From: Luzula sylvatica
Lineage: Eukaryota > Streptophyta > Magnoliopsida > Poales > Juncaceae
DNA length: 64,000 bases
Assembly: GCA_946800325.1 (NCBI GenBank)
Contig: OX326959.1
Coordinates: 17,762,862-17,826,861, forward strand
Direction: 5' to 3'
Below are positions 23,143 through 34,029 of the stretch, piece after piece. A program made the position numbers and the translations under genes. Numbering within the stretch: position 1 is the stretch's first letter; every line of letters starts with the position of its first letter. A model generated the notes under the pieces. It was not told where the DNA came from. It saw nothing but the letters and a program-made list of their open reading frames with translations, and searched no databases.

Positions 23143-24103
23143 TGAAGGAAATACAGTTACAGATCAACTAGTTGAATGTACAAATGAGTGTAGACAAACA
23201 TACGTGTTCGTCGGAACGATTGGATGCATAATAAGATTATGCAAATCTGGCAGAAATTACATGGTGCGTCATGACGCACCAAATTGTGCGTCATGACGCA
23301 CAATAGAGTAATTCTGAGAAAGCCAATCTGTGAGTAGTGCGTCATGACGCAAGTTATCTTGCGTCATGACGGTACACATGAGTGGTGCGTCATGACGGAC
23401 GTTATCGTGCGTCATGACGGTACACTGTGTAACGGCTATATCCAAGTAAATGTGACTTGTGCGTCATGACGCACCATATCGTGCGTCATGACGCACAGTG
23501 ATCCGAATTCTGGATTAGCAGTTTCTGATACTCATTAATACACCATTAACTCTCAGATTAATATAAGATCTGTGGATTCTTCTTCCTCTCTCTCTCTGGC
23601 TGCCAGACCTACTTCTTGAGAAGAAGAGAGAAACTTGTGTGACAAGTGAAGGAGAATTGGAGATTGTTTTGAGCAAGTTTGCGGGAATTTTAGGGGAATT
23701 CGCCGCAACCGAAAGACGTTAGCTCGAGGTGGATACGAGTAGAGAGATCTCAACTGAGATCTTAGACTGTGATCAATCGAGAGCAAGGACGAGCAAGGTC
23801 GGAGACGAACCGGATAAATTCCGGTTGTATACGACAAATCGGAGCTTCGTATTAGGTGTCGAATCGCGCGGGCGTGGGACGTGCGTGTCGCCGGAATCGA
23901 AGCAAGCAGCAGCTAACAGAGTCAACCCGTCTCCGTGATCAATTTCACGCGGTATGATTCTCTATGAATTAAGCGTTAATTTCATAGGTTAGATGCATTT
24001 CATGATTTGTACGATCGAGTCGTTGACGTGGTCCTCGGGATCGGGTCGGACCGGGCCTCACAATCCGCTGCGCGGGGCTCGGTAGTGACGCCGATAAACA
24101 ACA
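23143..24103 (+). repeat. 5' LTR of nested element
   Basis: TGAAGGAAATACAG...AACAACA. It carries eight GTCATGAC-centred palindromes between 23265 and 23500, upstream of an AATATAAGA TATA-like box near 23560 and a CT-rich stretch. The ORFs in it (23553-23837 and 23729-23938) are repeated exactly in the other LTR and are not genes. Confidence 0.95.
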
Positions 24104-24104
24104 G

Positions 24105-24116
24105 TGGTATCAGAGC
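24105..24116 (+). other. Primer binding site (initiator tRNA-Met)
   Basis: TGGTATCAGAGC, complementary to the 3' end of tRNA-iMet, lies one base from the 5' LTR, as in most plant copia elements. Confidence 0.95.
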
Positions 24117-24339
24117 GATCGTCACGATTCGATCGTCGAATCGATTTCGAATAAGTGTTATTCGGAATTTCATGTAGAATTTTAGGACATAATCATGTAG
24201 TTGTAAAATTAGGACCATAGAAAACTTGCTAGTATTTGATCATAAGATGATCAAAAGAATCTAGAAGTAATCATGAATTGTTCATGATTGATCGTTTTGG
24301 AAACGATCGAAAATCAGAAGTAAATATGAAATTCAGGTC

Positions 24340-24955
24340 TGGTGCGTCATGACGCACGATTTGGTGCGTCATGACGCACACGGGAAATCCAAGAGTTGGA
24401 TCTGAGGCGTTACTCAGTCCGTCATGACGCACCAAGTTGTGCGTCACGACGCACTGTGTAAGTTCGTACCATCATGACGTACCGTTTGGTGCGTCGTGAC
24501 GGTAGAAGCCCAAAAACTCTCTGGCAAACTGAACAAAATGGTTTTGTTCAGTGCGTCATGACGCACCCTCTGGCGTCATGACGGACCAGAACAGTCCGTC
24601 GTGACGGTATAACCAACCGTCATGACGGAAGAACTTGAAAAGTTTCTGGCAAACTGGACAAAATTGTTTTGTACAGTGCGTCATGACGCACCGTCTGGCG
24701 TCATGACGGTCAGTCACAGTCCGCCGTGACGGTAGTAACCAACCGTCATGACGGACGGACCTGAAAAACTCTCTGGATTGGACAACAAAATTGTTTTGTA
24801 TTGTCCGTCATGACGCACTCTTTGGCGTCATGACGAACGAGTGAGGTCCGTCGTGACGCACCAAGTTGTGCGTCATGACGGAAGTCAAAGAAAAACCAAT
24901 TTAGTACTGTGCGTCATGACGGACGTTATGTTGCGTCATGACGCACCATGTAATT
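24340..24955 (+). repeat. Palindrome array in the leader of the nested element
   Basis: About 20 units of [T/C][G/C]CGTCATGACG[C/G][A/C] or single-base variants (GTCGTGAC, GTCACGAC), about 20-60 bp apart and often paired. The array is the same motif as in the LTR, carried on into the untranslated leader. Confidence 0.92.
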
Positions 24956-24959
24956 TTTC

Positions 24960-27270
24960 TGATTTATTTATTTTGGTTCTAATAATTATTAATTATGTTC
25001 ATTCATCATGATATACTTGCTCAATGATATAATTAGATTATATCACATAAATCCCTGCATAATATTTAAGTCATAAAATGCCTTCCATGTTCACAACCTC
25101 CGAGGTTGGTCATCACACCTTGCACGGTTTCAGGCCAAAGTCGGGCGTGCATTGTTGTATGTATCAACGTGAGAGGCAAGCGTTGATTGGGGACAAATGC
25201 GGGTTCAGGCCAAAGTCGGGCGCATTTGTAGCTCAATTGAACGATACGTGAATATGGTTGTGACTTAACCGTCCAAGCCAATCCGATTGGGGTTCGGGGC
25301 ATAGTTAGGATGCACAAACGGAATTCGAATCATATATGATATGGTTTGATACCGAAATCCTATAATGGGTCAAGAGTCACATTGGATGTGATTGGATTTA
25401 TCCTACCTAAATAGTGAGATCCTATTTGTCGGCCAAAGTCACTTATGGGAGGATCATGAAATATGGGTCTTGAAGTGTTATTGGATTAAGAATCCCGAAT
25501 CAATATTAGGGTTATTGATTTGATAAAAATAACATATTTCATATCATATAAGCATATAGAATAAGTACGCACGGTTAGTTGTCAATGTCATAATTCATGT
25601 AGAATAATAATTTAAGCAAAAATCTGACAAACTTGAGAAGAAGTCAAATAATATTGTATATCAAATGTTGACATACATAGACACGAACCTTCAAAGGAGT
25701 TTGAAGATTTATAAGAAACAAGAGTCTAAGGGTGATTAAGACAAACGTTGTCTCAATCAAGGATTTGGGCAAGTTGTTGTCCCAATATCAAAAGAAAGGT
25801 TTAATCCGAGGAGGATTAATCCAAAAGTTGATAGAAATAGCTTCTTTTGACATTATCATCTTGAAAATGTGTATGAGATATACATTTCTAGAATCCATTG
25901 GATGGAATACTAGTTTTATTCGAATAAGATTCGCATGACAAGTACAAGACTTGTTAATTAATCAAGATGATAAAAGTGTCATTCCAAAGGTTGGAAAAAC
26001 GGTCAAAGACTTATCAAAAACCAAACATTTTGAATGTAGGTAAATAAGTAAGTTCGGAGGCAAGAGGAGGCTACAAATATTCCATTATATTTACTAACGA
26101 TTATTGTAGATATAAAGATATCTATTTAATGCGTTTGAAACATAATTTTGAATGGTTCAAAAACGTTTCGAAATGAAATACGAAGTCAACTAAGCGAGAA
26201 AATCAAAGTCTTTCGATAAGATCGAAGAGACGAACATTTTAAGCTATGAGTATGATAATCATCTTGAAAATTTATGAAAAAGTTTCATAAGTTATATTAA
26301 TTCGGAACATCAATGTAGATTAATGTGTTCGAAAAGAGGAATCAAACTTTGTTGGACATTGTTTGATAGATGATAAATCAAAATTAATTTTTCAAATAAG
26401 ATTTGGAAATTTACCCTTAAGACAAAGGTTAATCACATACCTTCTAAGTCGGTGCAAAAGACCCCATATGTGATATGGATCGGAAAGAAATTAAATTGAG
26501 GATTAACGTGGTTTCAGGCCAAAGTCGGGCACGTTAATAGTTCAATGTTAATAAAAAATTCCGATGATTATCTTTTGTAAGATTTGAAGATTTAATCCGA
26601 AAACTGGTTTTGGATAAATTAAATCTCAAATTTAATATGTTCATTTATTGAGTATTCTTGAATAAATTAAAGAATGCCAAATTTTTCATATCCCAATGAA
26701 AATAAGATTTTCATAGTTCGAAAAGATACCTTCTTAGAGGAGGACTTAATGTGCATAAGTTTGGAACTTAATGTCACGTATATCTATGCGGACTAGTGGG
26801 AGATGAATCGATCTCGAAAGGTTCGAGACTCGAAACGGGACATTTGAACCGATGAATATGATTGGAATTTCATCAAAATTTGATGAATCCAAGTCAAGGT
26901 CACAAAGCGATTTTATAGATCAATTTAGACACGTCACGAATCGATAAATTGTGAATTTATCAAAGAATGTGACAAACGAATCGATCTCATACATGATGAG
27001 TCGATGGACTAAAATGATGCTATAAAGTATAAAAATTTCACATGGCATAGTGCCATGGAATTCATGATTCAATCCATGCATGTCATCAAGTTTAGAACTT
27101 GGTTTAAACATTCCTTAGGGTATGACCCATAGGATGTAAGTGAGTTTTCAAAGTGAAAGCTAACGTGGATTGGAATATGTATACTTACAAAGCAAGAATG
27201 TTTATGAGATTCGAGAATTCATGATATGATCATGAAGAAAAGGTTTCACAAATAATCAAGCTTGATTCAT
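24960..27270 (+). other. Non-coding leader of nested element
   Basis: About 2.3 kb without an open frame. It contains three copies of TTCAGGCCAAAGTCGGGC (about 25129, 25203 and 26514), two of them within 80 bp. No gag or pol motif is recognised here. Small ORFs (25066-25317, 25732-25938) are not convincing. Confidence 0.6.
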
Positions 27271-27665
27271 TCGGATGCGTACAAGATTAACGCGGCGCTC
27301 AAGGAAATGTTCCAAGAGCAAGAGCGTATTGAAAGGTTCAATACATTAAAGGAGTTGGTTAACTGTAAGATGCCTAACGGATCTTTGGTTAGTACTCACG
27401 TGTTAAAGGTACAAGTGTAGATTGATCGTCTCGAGAAATTGGGAGAAAATCTGTCACCAATAATGCAACAAGATTTGATCTTGTGTGCATTGTCACAGAT
27501 TTTTTCCACTTTCGTGATGAAATATCACATGCATTCGATGAACAAGACGATTCCCGAGCTTCATAAGGATGCTTAAGAGCTTTGAATCGAAGATGCTTAA
27601 GGCATTAAAGGGGAACTCAAAGCAAGAGTTGCTAGGGATGTCCTCATGATTCAAGGAGGAATTCG
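27271..27665 (+). pseudogene. Copia gag remnant
   Basis: The frame reads ALKEMFQEQERIERFNTLKE, then SLVSTHVLKVQ, a stop, IDRLEKLGENLSP, MNKTIPELHKDA and VLMIQGGIRKNQKK. This is the order and wording of copia gag (UBN2) proteins, broken by several stops. Confidence 0.8.
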
Positions 27666-27837
27666 TAAGAATCAAAAGAAAAGTATACAAATTTCAACGA
27701 TTCATATGATGGATTGAAGAATAATTCATGAAATTGGAATTTTATTCTGATAAAATTATAATTAGTTATAATATTATCAAGAGCAAAAGAAAAGCTTTGT
27801 GTAGATGTGAAGGTTAGTGGGAGCCACATACATTTCT

Positions 27838-28480
27838 TATATTAAAATATATGAACGATATATTATTCGTAGGAAACGATTGTCGTTTCGCTATGAAAAT
27901 TCAGACGAGACAACTTATGAGATAAGCATAAAAATCTATGAGATAGATTTAAAATTTCTCGATCTGAATTGAAGTATGTACATCGACAAAACACTGAAAA
28001 TGGTTTTCAGTACATAAATCCAATATCGGATTTCTTCCAAATGTCGAATGGCGAAGTTTTTCTGAGGATCGATGTACGACATCGAGTTAAAGAAAAGTAA
28101 AAATTGGATATTTTATGTTTCGACAATAGAATATTCCAAATACGCCATGATATGTACTAATCTTTAAATATTGTTCATATTAAGTGTCGTAATTATCAAT
28201 CAAATCCAGAGAATATTTCGTTTCGAATACTTCATATGGTTGGTTCGAACGAAAACAATTTAATATGGTTGTACTTTACACATGCATAATAGTTATGCAA
28301 CATTTAAAAACTCGGATTCATATTGAAATTAATAAACAATATCCTTTTAGAAAGGATTATACCGATAGCATTTTTCCAAAAATACAACACATTTACGAAA
28401 TGTGTACATATTTTGCTTAAATTAAATTGAAGTTGTATGAAAAAGTTTCACAACAACTAAAAATGAAAATTCTACGATGG
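27838..28480 (+). pseudogene. Copia reverse transcriptase remnant
   Basis: KYMNDILFVGND corresponds to the RT catalytic motif YVDDILLIGND, with the first Asp changed to Asn. Downstream fragments in shifted frames (SKYAMICTNL, corresponding to YAMTCTRPD) continue the RT/RNase H region with stops and frameshifts. Integrase is not recognisable upstream, so a deletion joins the gag remnant to RT. Confidence 0.75.
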
Positions 28481-28679
28481 AATTTGATTTCAATGCGGCT
28501 TACGAAGCCGAAATGGAAACGTTATGGATCAAGGTGTTGATCATACTTGGTATTGACCCAAGTAATAGGATTCTTTGGTTATCTATTTCGATGGTCGAAA
28601 TAAAATAAACCAAAAGAAACTGAAATAACATAACCACTCAAACTTATATTTAAATAGGTATTAGATACCTAACAAAAAT

Positions 28680-28815
28680 TGACACTAACGGGAACGTAGC
28701 GGAACCGTTTACAAAAACTGCTTTCTTCCTAGTTAAGCATGAATGTCATGCGAAGACTATAGGTATAGAGATACCTAGAGGAGGAATAGATTTGAGGTAT
28801 AGTTATCTAATACTG
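28680..28815 (+). pseudogene. Copia RNase H C-terminal remnant
   Basis: NGNVAEPFTKTAFF and VKHECHAKTIGIEI match the ending of copia polyproteins (GNVADPLTKPL, then KH..H.K.MGI). About 1.1 kb of non-coding 3' sequence follows before the PPT. Confidence 0.8.
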
Positions 28816-29915
28816 ATAGTCATCGCAGATTATAATCCTAGCAGAGATTATAGGTGTAAACGCTGTATCAACCAATACTTACTCTATATTAGTGCATTTC
28901 AAAAATTCTAAAATTTTACTTGCATTTATACTTATATGAAAACTTGTGCGTGGTTGTGTAATTTGATTACACGAACCTTGATTTATGACTTGTGTGAGCG
29001 TCTACGTGATACGTGATCATGTTAAGTAAAACCGTCACATTTCAAAAGTCATATTTCAAAAACGTCCCTAGTCATGATTAGGATACTTATGTGATAAGTA
29101 TATCTATTATAAGATAATAGACTAACATGTACACTAGCATATTAGCCGAGGTGATGATTATGTTTTGCTAATCATAGGACAAAAGAGTTTGTCAAATCGG
29201 GAATATGGATATGCATTAGATTATGTATATTGTGACTTGACCAAAAGTGCGATACCATGACATGGTTTAGTCATTGTAGATGGAATCGTAACGAATGGGG
29301 TCTTAGTTCTTCACACTTGAGATGATCATGGATCATTTTTCGTGCGTAACATAATGCTTAGATATAATCTTCCACTATCTGTAACAGGATGGTCATGGGA
29401 TTATGATCGGGTATTATCTGAAACACGGAATTTGATGTGAGTCATCAAGATAGAAATTGTTCCTTTCGAGAGAAAGAGATATCCCTTAGGCCTATCGATG
29501 AATTGATCAACGAAATCTCTGGCCAGAGTCAATGATATTAATTGTTAATATCGATTGTATTTGTTGATTCAATTCGGTATCGAAACAATAAGTTTAGTCA
29601 ATCAAATTATAAGGATGACTATCACCATGCCTTTTGATTGACGGATATCGTGAACAAGAGAACTAAACACCACCGTTCGAGATGGGTATAAATGATCACA
29701 ATCATTTTCGTTTTCAACGTGGGAAAGCTATGATGGATTTCTTCCTAGATCCCTCTCATTAGCCCGTGAGCTTAGGCATAAGTTCACTACCATTGCTTGA
29801 TACGAACCTACGCGGTCACACATAGAGCTGTCTTATTTCGGGCTTAAATTTCAATCTCTAAGGTTATGTGTACATGAGATGTACACTAGTACTTTATTTA
29901 GTTGGATCTTGAACT

Positions 29916-29925
29916 GAGTGGGAGA
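29916..29925 (+). other. Polypurine tract of nested element
   Basis: GAGTGGGAGA ends one base before the 3' LTR. Confidence 0.8.
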
Positions 29926-29926
29926 C

Positions 29927-30887
29927 TGAAGGAAATACAGTTACAGATCAACTAGTTGAATGTACAAATGAGTGTAGACAAACATACGTGTTCGTCGGAA
30001 CGATTGGATGCATAATAAGATTATGCAAATCTGGCAGAAATTACATGGTGCGTCATGACGCACCAAATTGTGCGTCATGACGCACAATAGAGTAATTCTG
30101 AGAAAGCCAATCTGTGAGTAGTGCGTCATGACGCAAGTTATCTTGCGTCATGACGGTACACATGAGTGGTGCGTCATGACGGACGTTATCGTGCGTCATG
30201 ACGGTACACTGTGTAACGGCTATATCCAAGTAAATGTGACTTGTGCGTCATGACGCACCATATCGTGCGTCATGACGCACAGTGATCCGAATTCTGGATT
30301 AGCAGTTTCTGATACTCATTAATACACCATTAACTCTCAGATTAATATAAGATCTGTGGATTCTTCTTCCTCTCTCTCTCTGGCTGCCAGACCTACTTCT
30401 TGAGAAGAAGAGAGAAACTTGTGTGACAAGTGAAGGAGAATTGGAGATTGTTTTGAGCAAGTTTGCGGGAATTTTAGGGGAATTCGCCGCAACCGAAAGA
30501 CGTTAGCTCGAGGTGGATACGAGTAGAGAGATCTCAACTGAGATCTTAGACTGTGATCAATCGAGAGCAAGGACGAGCAAGGTCGGAGACGAACCGGATA
30601 AATTCCGGTTGTATACGACAAATCGGAGCTTCGTATTAGGTGTCGAATCGCGCGGGCGTGGGACGTGCGTGTCGCCGGAATCGAAGCAAGCAGCAGCTAA
30701 CAGAGTCAACCCGTCTCCGTGATCAATTTCACGCGGTATGATTCTCTATGAATTAAGCGTTAATTTCATAGGTTAGATGCATTTCATGATTTGTACGATC
30801 GAGTCGTTGACGTGGTCCTCGGGATCGGGTCGGACCGGGCCTCACAATCCGCTGCGCGGGGCTCGGTAGTGACGCCGATACCCAACA
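29927..30887 (+). repeat. 3' LTR of nested element
   Basis: 961 bp, TGAAGG...CCCAACA, essentially identical to the 5' LTR including all palindromes. Confidence 0.95.
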
Positions 30888-31247
30888 GTATCTCTCATTG
30901 AGCATACGCCACATTTCATATGAGTTTTCACAATGATCAACTAGCGATCCGATAGAACTAATTACGTTGTTCAGTATTAAGTTTTGAGCGTAAATGTCAT
31001 TAGTTCTATCTTCCCTAGTTTGATCAGGGTAGGTTACATTTCCGTCCGTGTCAACCTCTTGGGCCAAGACAAAGCCTCGTAACACTACCTTGTCAAGTCC
31101 TTGGAGAGCGAATGTATTTAGCATGCATTTCTTCCAAGAACTCCAATTGGTTCCATCTAATTCACGTGAGTTTGATATATTTGATTTGGGTACGGTATTT
31201 ATCGGATTTATCGATGAGTTTTGTACAATAGGATTAATTTCGGCCAT
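30888..31247 (-). pseudogene. gag: gag, 5' part of outer element
   Basis: Starts MAEINPIVQNSSINPI after the PBS and reads 120 codons of a copia-type gag N-terminus (ELDGTNWSSWKKCMLNTFAL, then NNVISSIGSLVDHCENSYE) before the nested LTR at codon boundary TAC. The frame continues at 23137. The longer frame down to 30753 merely runs into the inserted LTR. Confidence 0.88.
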
Positions 31248-31300
31248 TTGATCGTTAAGTACAAGTTATCCCTACTACTCAAAGAGATGGTTAGTACCTT

Positions 31301-31312
31301 GCTCTGATACCA
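31301..31312 (-). other. Primer binding site of outer element
   Basis: Minus strand TGGTATCAGAGC (tRNA-iMet type), two bases inside the 5' LTR. Confidence 0.95.
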
Positions 31313-31314
31313 AT

Positions 31315-32836
31315 TGTTGGTTAATTCTAACCTAGAGGGGGGTAAATTTGGCAATCTAACTTACACTTAGTTTAGATTTAAACCTAATTTACGGTGCGGA
31401 ATAAATAATAATTTAGATGATAAAGATGATACCGTACAAACACTTTGACACAAGATGTTTGTTTACGAAGTTCGGTAGGTGGTTGCTTTGTAGCTTTAAC
31501 TCACCCTTTACTCGCTTAATTGACCGACTCAATTATTTGCGAGTACCTACGTCTCCGGGAATGCCTTGTGCCTCTTTTTGGCTTTCGATTGAATTCCAAC
31601 TCAACTCGATTACAAGGATTTGCCTAGATCGATTTACACGCTTCTATCGATCTATAGCTTAGGCTCTTTACACTTTGTTGCACTAGCCTATTACACTTTT
31701 TCACTAATCGAGCTACAACGTGATCGGTCACGTGAGTGGGATACGATTAGTGGAGAATATCGAAAGTAGATCAACGATCTAAAGAGGTTTCTCAAGCTAT
31801 CAATGGATATAGAAAATCACAGCTTAGGGTTTCTCTCTTTTTGGTTTGAAAGTTTGAAATTGAGGAAGTGGGTGAGAGAGAACCATGAAGGATTCTATTT
31901 ATACTCTCTATAGAAATCCTTCAGAAAACTTGCGGTGCGTTCGAACGCATACAGTCCGTTCAGAACGCACTTGAAGTTTGCACTAGCCGTTTCAAAATAA
32001 CGTGCAAGTACATCTTGGGTCCGTTCGAACGGACAATGTCCGTTCGTAACGGACTCAATTATACATAGCATTTTGCGTTCACAGGAACAAGAGTCCGTTC
32101 AACGCACTGAAAAGTAGGTGAACGGATTCCAGGTTGTCCGTTCGAACGCACATGTGTGTTCGTTCGAACGTACACATCCCTGTGACGTTTTCCGTTCACA
32201 GGAAAGATTGTCCGTTCAACGCACTCAGAAGGTGGGTGAACGGATTATAATTATCCGTTCGAACGGACATGATTGTTCGTTCGAACGTACACATCCCTGT
32301 GACACTTTCCGTTCACAGGAAAGATTGTCCGTTCAACGCACTCAGAAGGTGGGTGAACGGATTATAATTATCCGTTCGAACGGACATGATTGTTCGTTCG
32401 AACGTACACATCCCTGTGACACGTTTGGTTCTAATCAAGCTTTAAAGCTTTGATATTTAGCAAGTCCGTTCTGAACGGACTTTGAGTTCGTTCAGAACGC
32501 ACTTCCTGCTTGACTGAACTCTTTGTTATTTTGAACATGATTTTACTTGAGTTCTACTAGGTTTGTACCTATGGTTTATTTGTGGCGTATCCCACTCACG
32601 GAAGGCTTCAACATCTTGAGTCTTGATGTATTCCAATGGCCTTCCTTGTGTTCTTCTTTTCTTGTTTATGTTGAGACTTCATGTCCTGATTCTTGATGTA
32701 ATCCAATGAAGTCCTCCTTTACAAGTCCTCCTTCATCTTCGTATCGTACCTATGTTATCCTGCACTTTTCTGGATGTATACATTAGTAATGACAGTGTTT
32801 TGAAATAATCAAACTATCAGGAAATTTGAACCAACA
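31315..32836 (-). repeat. 5' LTR of outer element (1522 bp)
   Basis: TGTTGG...CCAACA, with the minus-strand TATA box at 31903-31895. It has an additional 18-bp GTTCGTTCGAACGTACAC unit at about 32275-32292 relative to the 3' LTR, plus about three substitutions that I could see. Confidence 0.95.
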
Positions 32837-32841
32837 TATAT

Positions 32842-33728
32842 GTCCTCATTTTTTGCAATAGTTGAAATTACAGTAACTTGATTTCTTATATGCCTTGATG
32901 TTCTGCATTCTTTAAGACGACTTGTTCGAGCTCACAAAAAGCAAATATAATGTACTAAACATCCCAAAAATAAATGCAAGAAATAGACATATTAAAAGGA
33001 AACGTGAAATATTATGTGCAAAACATACAAATGGTGAATTTCGATAAATGCAACATGTGAAATACTATACGTCTTGTCATGAATATGTTACTCTTTAAAT
33101 AAGTTACAACATATACGATATGTTTCTTGTTTGAAATATGCATAACAAAGCATGTACTAATGACCATTGTCATTGCACCGAGAACTTTCATACTATTCAG
33201 ATCATCTAAGCATCACTTATCAGACAATATGATGTATCACAAAGATGTTCTACACGATACATAACACAAAAAATAACAATACACTTTTCATATTACTCAT
33301 GTTAGTCGAGATCTGTAAGCACCGCATACTAAACGACACGATACACCGCAAACATGTTACGCATAATACCGAAAATACCAAAAATTACATCAAACTTAAG
33401 CTAATGCTAACTAAAATAAAAAACGAAATAACTTTCAAAACAATCCCAAATCATACACGCATTATCCAAATCACATCACAACACACGAAACATAATAGTA
33501 TATTCGAAATCATAAAAAAAAACCATAACGCGACATCGTTTATGCACTACTCCGAAAACAACACATCAAAGGTTTGCACTCACCAAAGGTTTTCCATCCA
33601 TCGCTTCTTTCCCATTCAATTTTTTGGAAGCAAAGTTCATGTTTTTCTCGGTTCAAACTTAACTCCAAAAATTGAAAAGAATGAATGTTTGCCTCAACAA
33701 AAATAGATAATTGCCTGACAAATTCTTG
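32842..33728. other. AT-rich flank of the nested retrotransposon
   Basis: AT-rich. The open frame at 33245-33706 has low-complexity Asn/Thr/His content and no recognisable domain, so I do not call it a gene. Confidence 0.5.
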
Positions 33729-33905
33729 TCGTAGTAGTAATATGTCATGTTGGGTATCGTGCTAGACTCATCACACTCTATCACCCGCCTCCATCTTTTC
33801 GTAATCAAGCGTGATCAGTTTGCCAAAGAGTTCGCAAACCTCCTCAGCGTCCTCAAAGCAATAGTGGTGCAGAGGAAAATCAACAATTTTCAAAAAAACC
33901 TGTTA
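33729..33905 (-). pseudogene. Second, broken copy of the DUF4283-like segment
   Basis: Minus strand KIVDFPLHHYCFEDAEEVCE, then LFGKLITLDYEKMEA, a frame break with loss of about 8 codons, then VIECDESSTIPNMTYYYYDK. This is homologous to the segment at 15791-15525 (NVPFHHYCAEKASEICKCFG, LDVLIECDDSKQIPAKLLYY). Without the 16-kb retrotransposon the two copies would lie about 1.9 kb apart, in the same orientation. Confidence 0.55.
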
Positions 33906-34029
33906 CAAAATACAACAAGTTATCTCATTCATTTCAGTGATCACACATATGACAAGAAAACAATGTTGGATCTCACGGCATGATTTGAAAGAAAATATGG
34001 CTTAAGAATTAACTTGGAAGAATTTATAT

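Larger units (their letters stand above)
23143..30887 (+). mobile_element. Nested Ty1/copia retrotransposon with decayed coding region
   Basis: LTRs at 23143-24103 and 29927-30887 (961 bp each) differ, by eye, only at two bases next to the end (GATAAACAACA versus GATACCCAACA). The target duplication is exact: GTATC at 23138-23142 and 30888-30892. PBS and PPT are present and the order is plus strand. The internal 5.8 kb has no intact ORF, only broken gag, RT and RNase H remnants with many stops. Such young LTRs on a dead coding region mean the element was copied with proteins supplied by another element. It interrupts the gag of the outer element. Confidence 0.95.
16773..32836 (-). mobile_element. 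Sirevirus-like non-autonomous LTR retrotransposon (outer element)
   Basis: Complete element with LTRs at 16773-18276 and 31315-32836, exact 5-bp duplication TATAT (16768-16772 and 32837-32841), PBS next to the right LTR and PPT next to the left one, so it reads right to left. Without the nested element it is about 8.3 kb. In transcription order it has the 5' LTR, gag, a 428-codon extra ORF and the 3' LTR; there is no protease, integrase, RT or RNase H. Sirevirus affinity is suggested by several AGGGGGAG-type polypurine runs before the 3' LTR (18279-18290, 18361, 18413, 18430), palindrome-rich LTRs, and a long gag with a coiled coil. By eye the two LTRs differ at a handful of bases plus one 18-bp indel, so the insertion is young. 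Confidence 0.93.

Noticed and set aside
23553..23938. ORFs of 94 and 69 codons, repeated identically at 30337-30722
   Set aside because: They lie inside the two LTRs of the nested element and are shadows of repeat sequence, not genes.
24340..24955. CRISPR-like array, because of regularly repeated palindromes
   Set aside because: Spacing is irregular, repeats are short palindromes rather than direct repeats with unique spacers, and the context is a plant retrotransposon.
33245..33706. 153-codon plus-strand ORF considered as a gene
   Set aside because: Low-complexity Asn/Thr/His/Ile composition in AT-rich DNA, no domain, no splice context.
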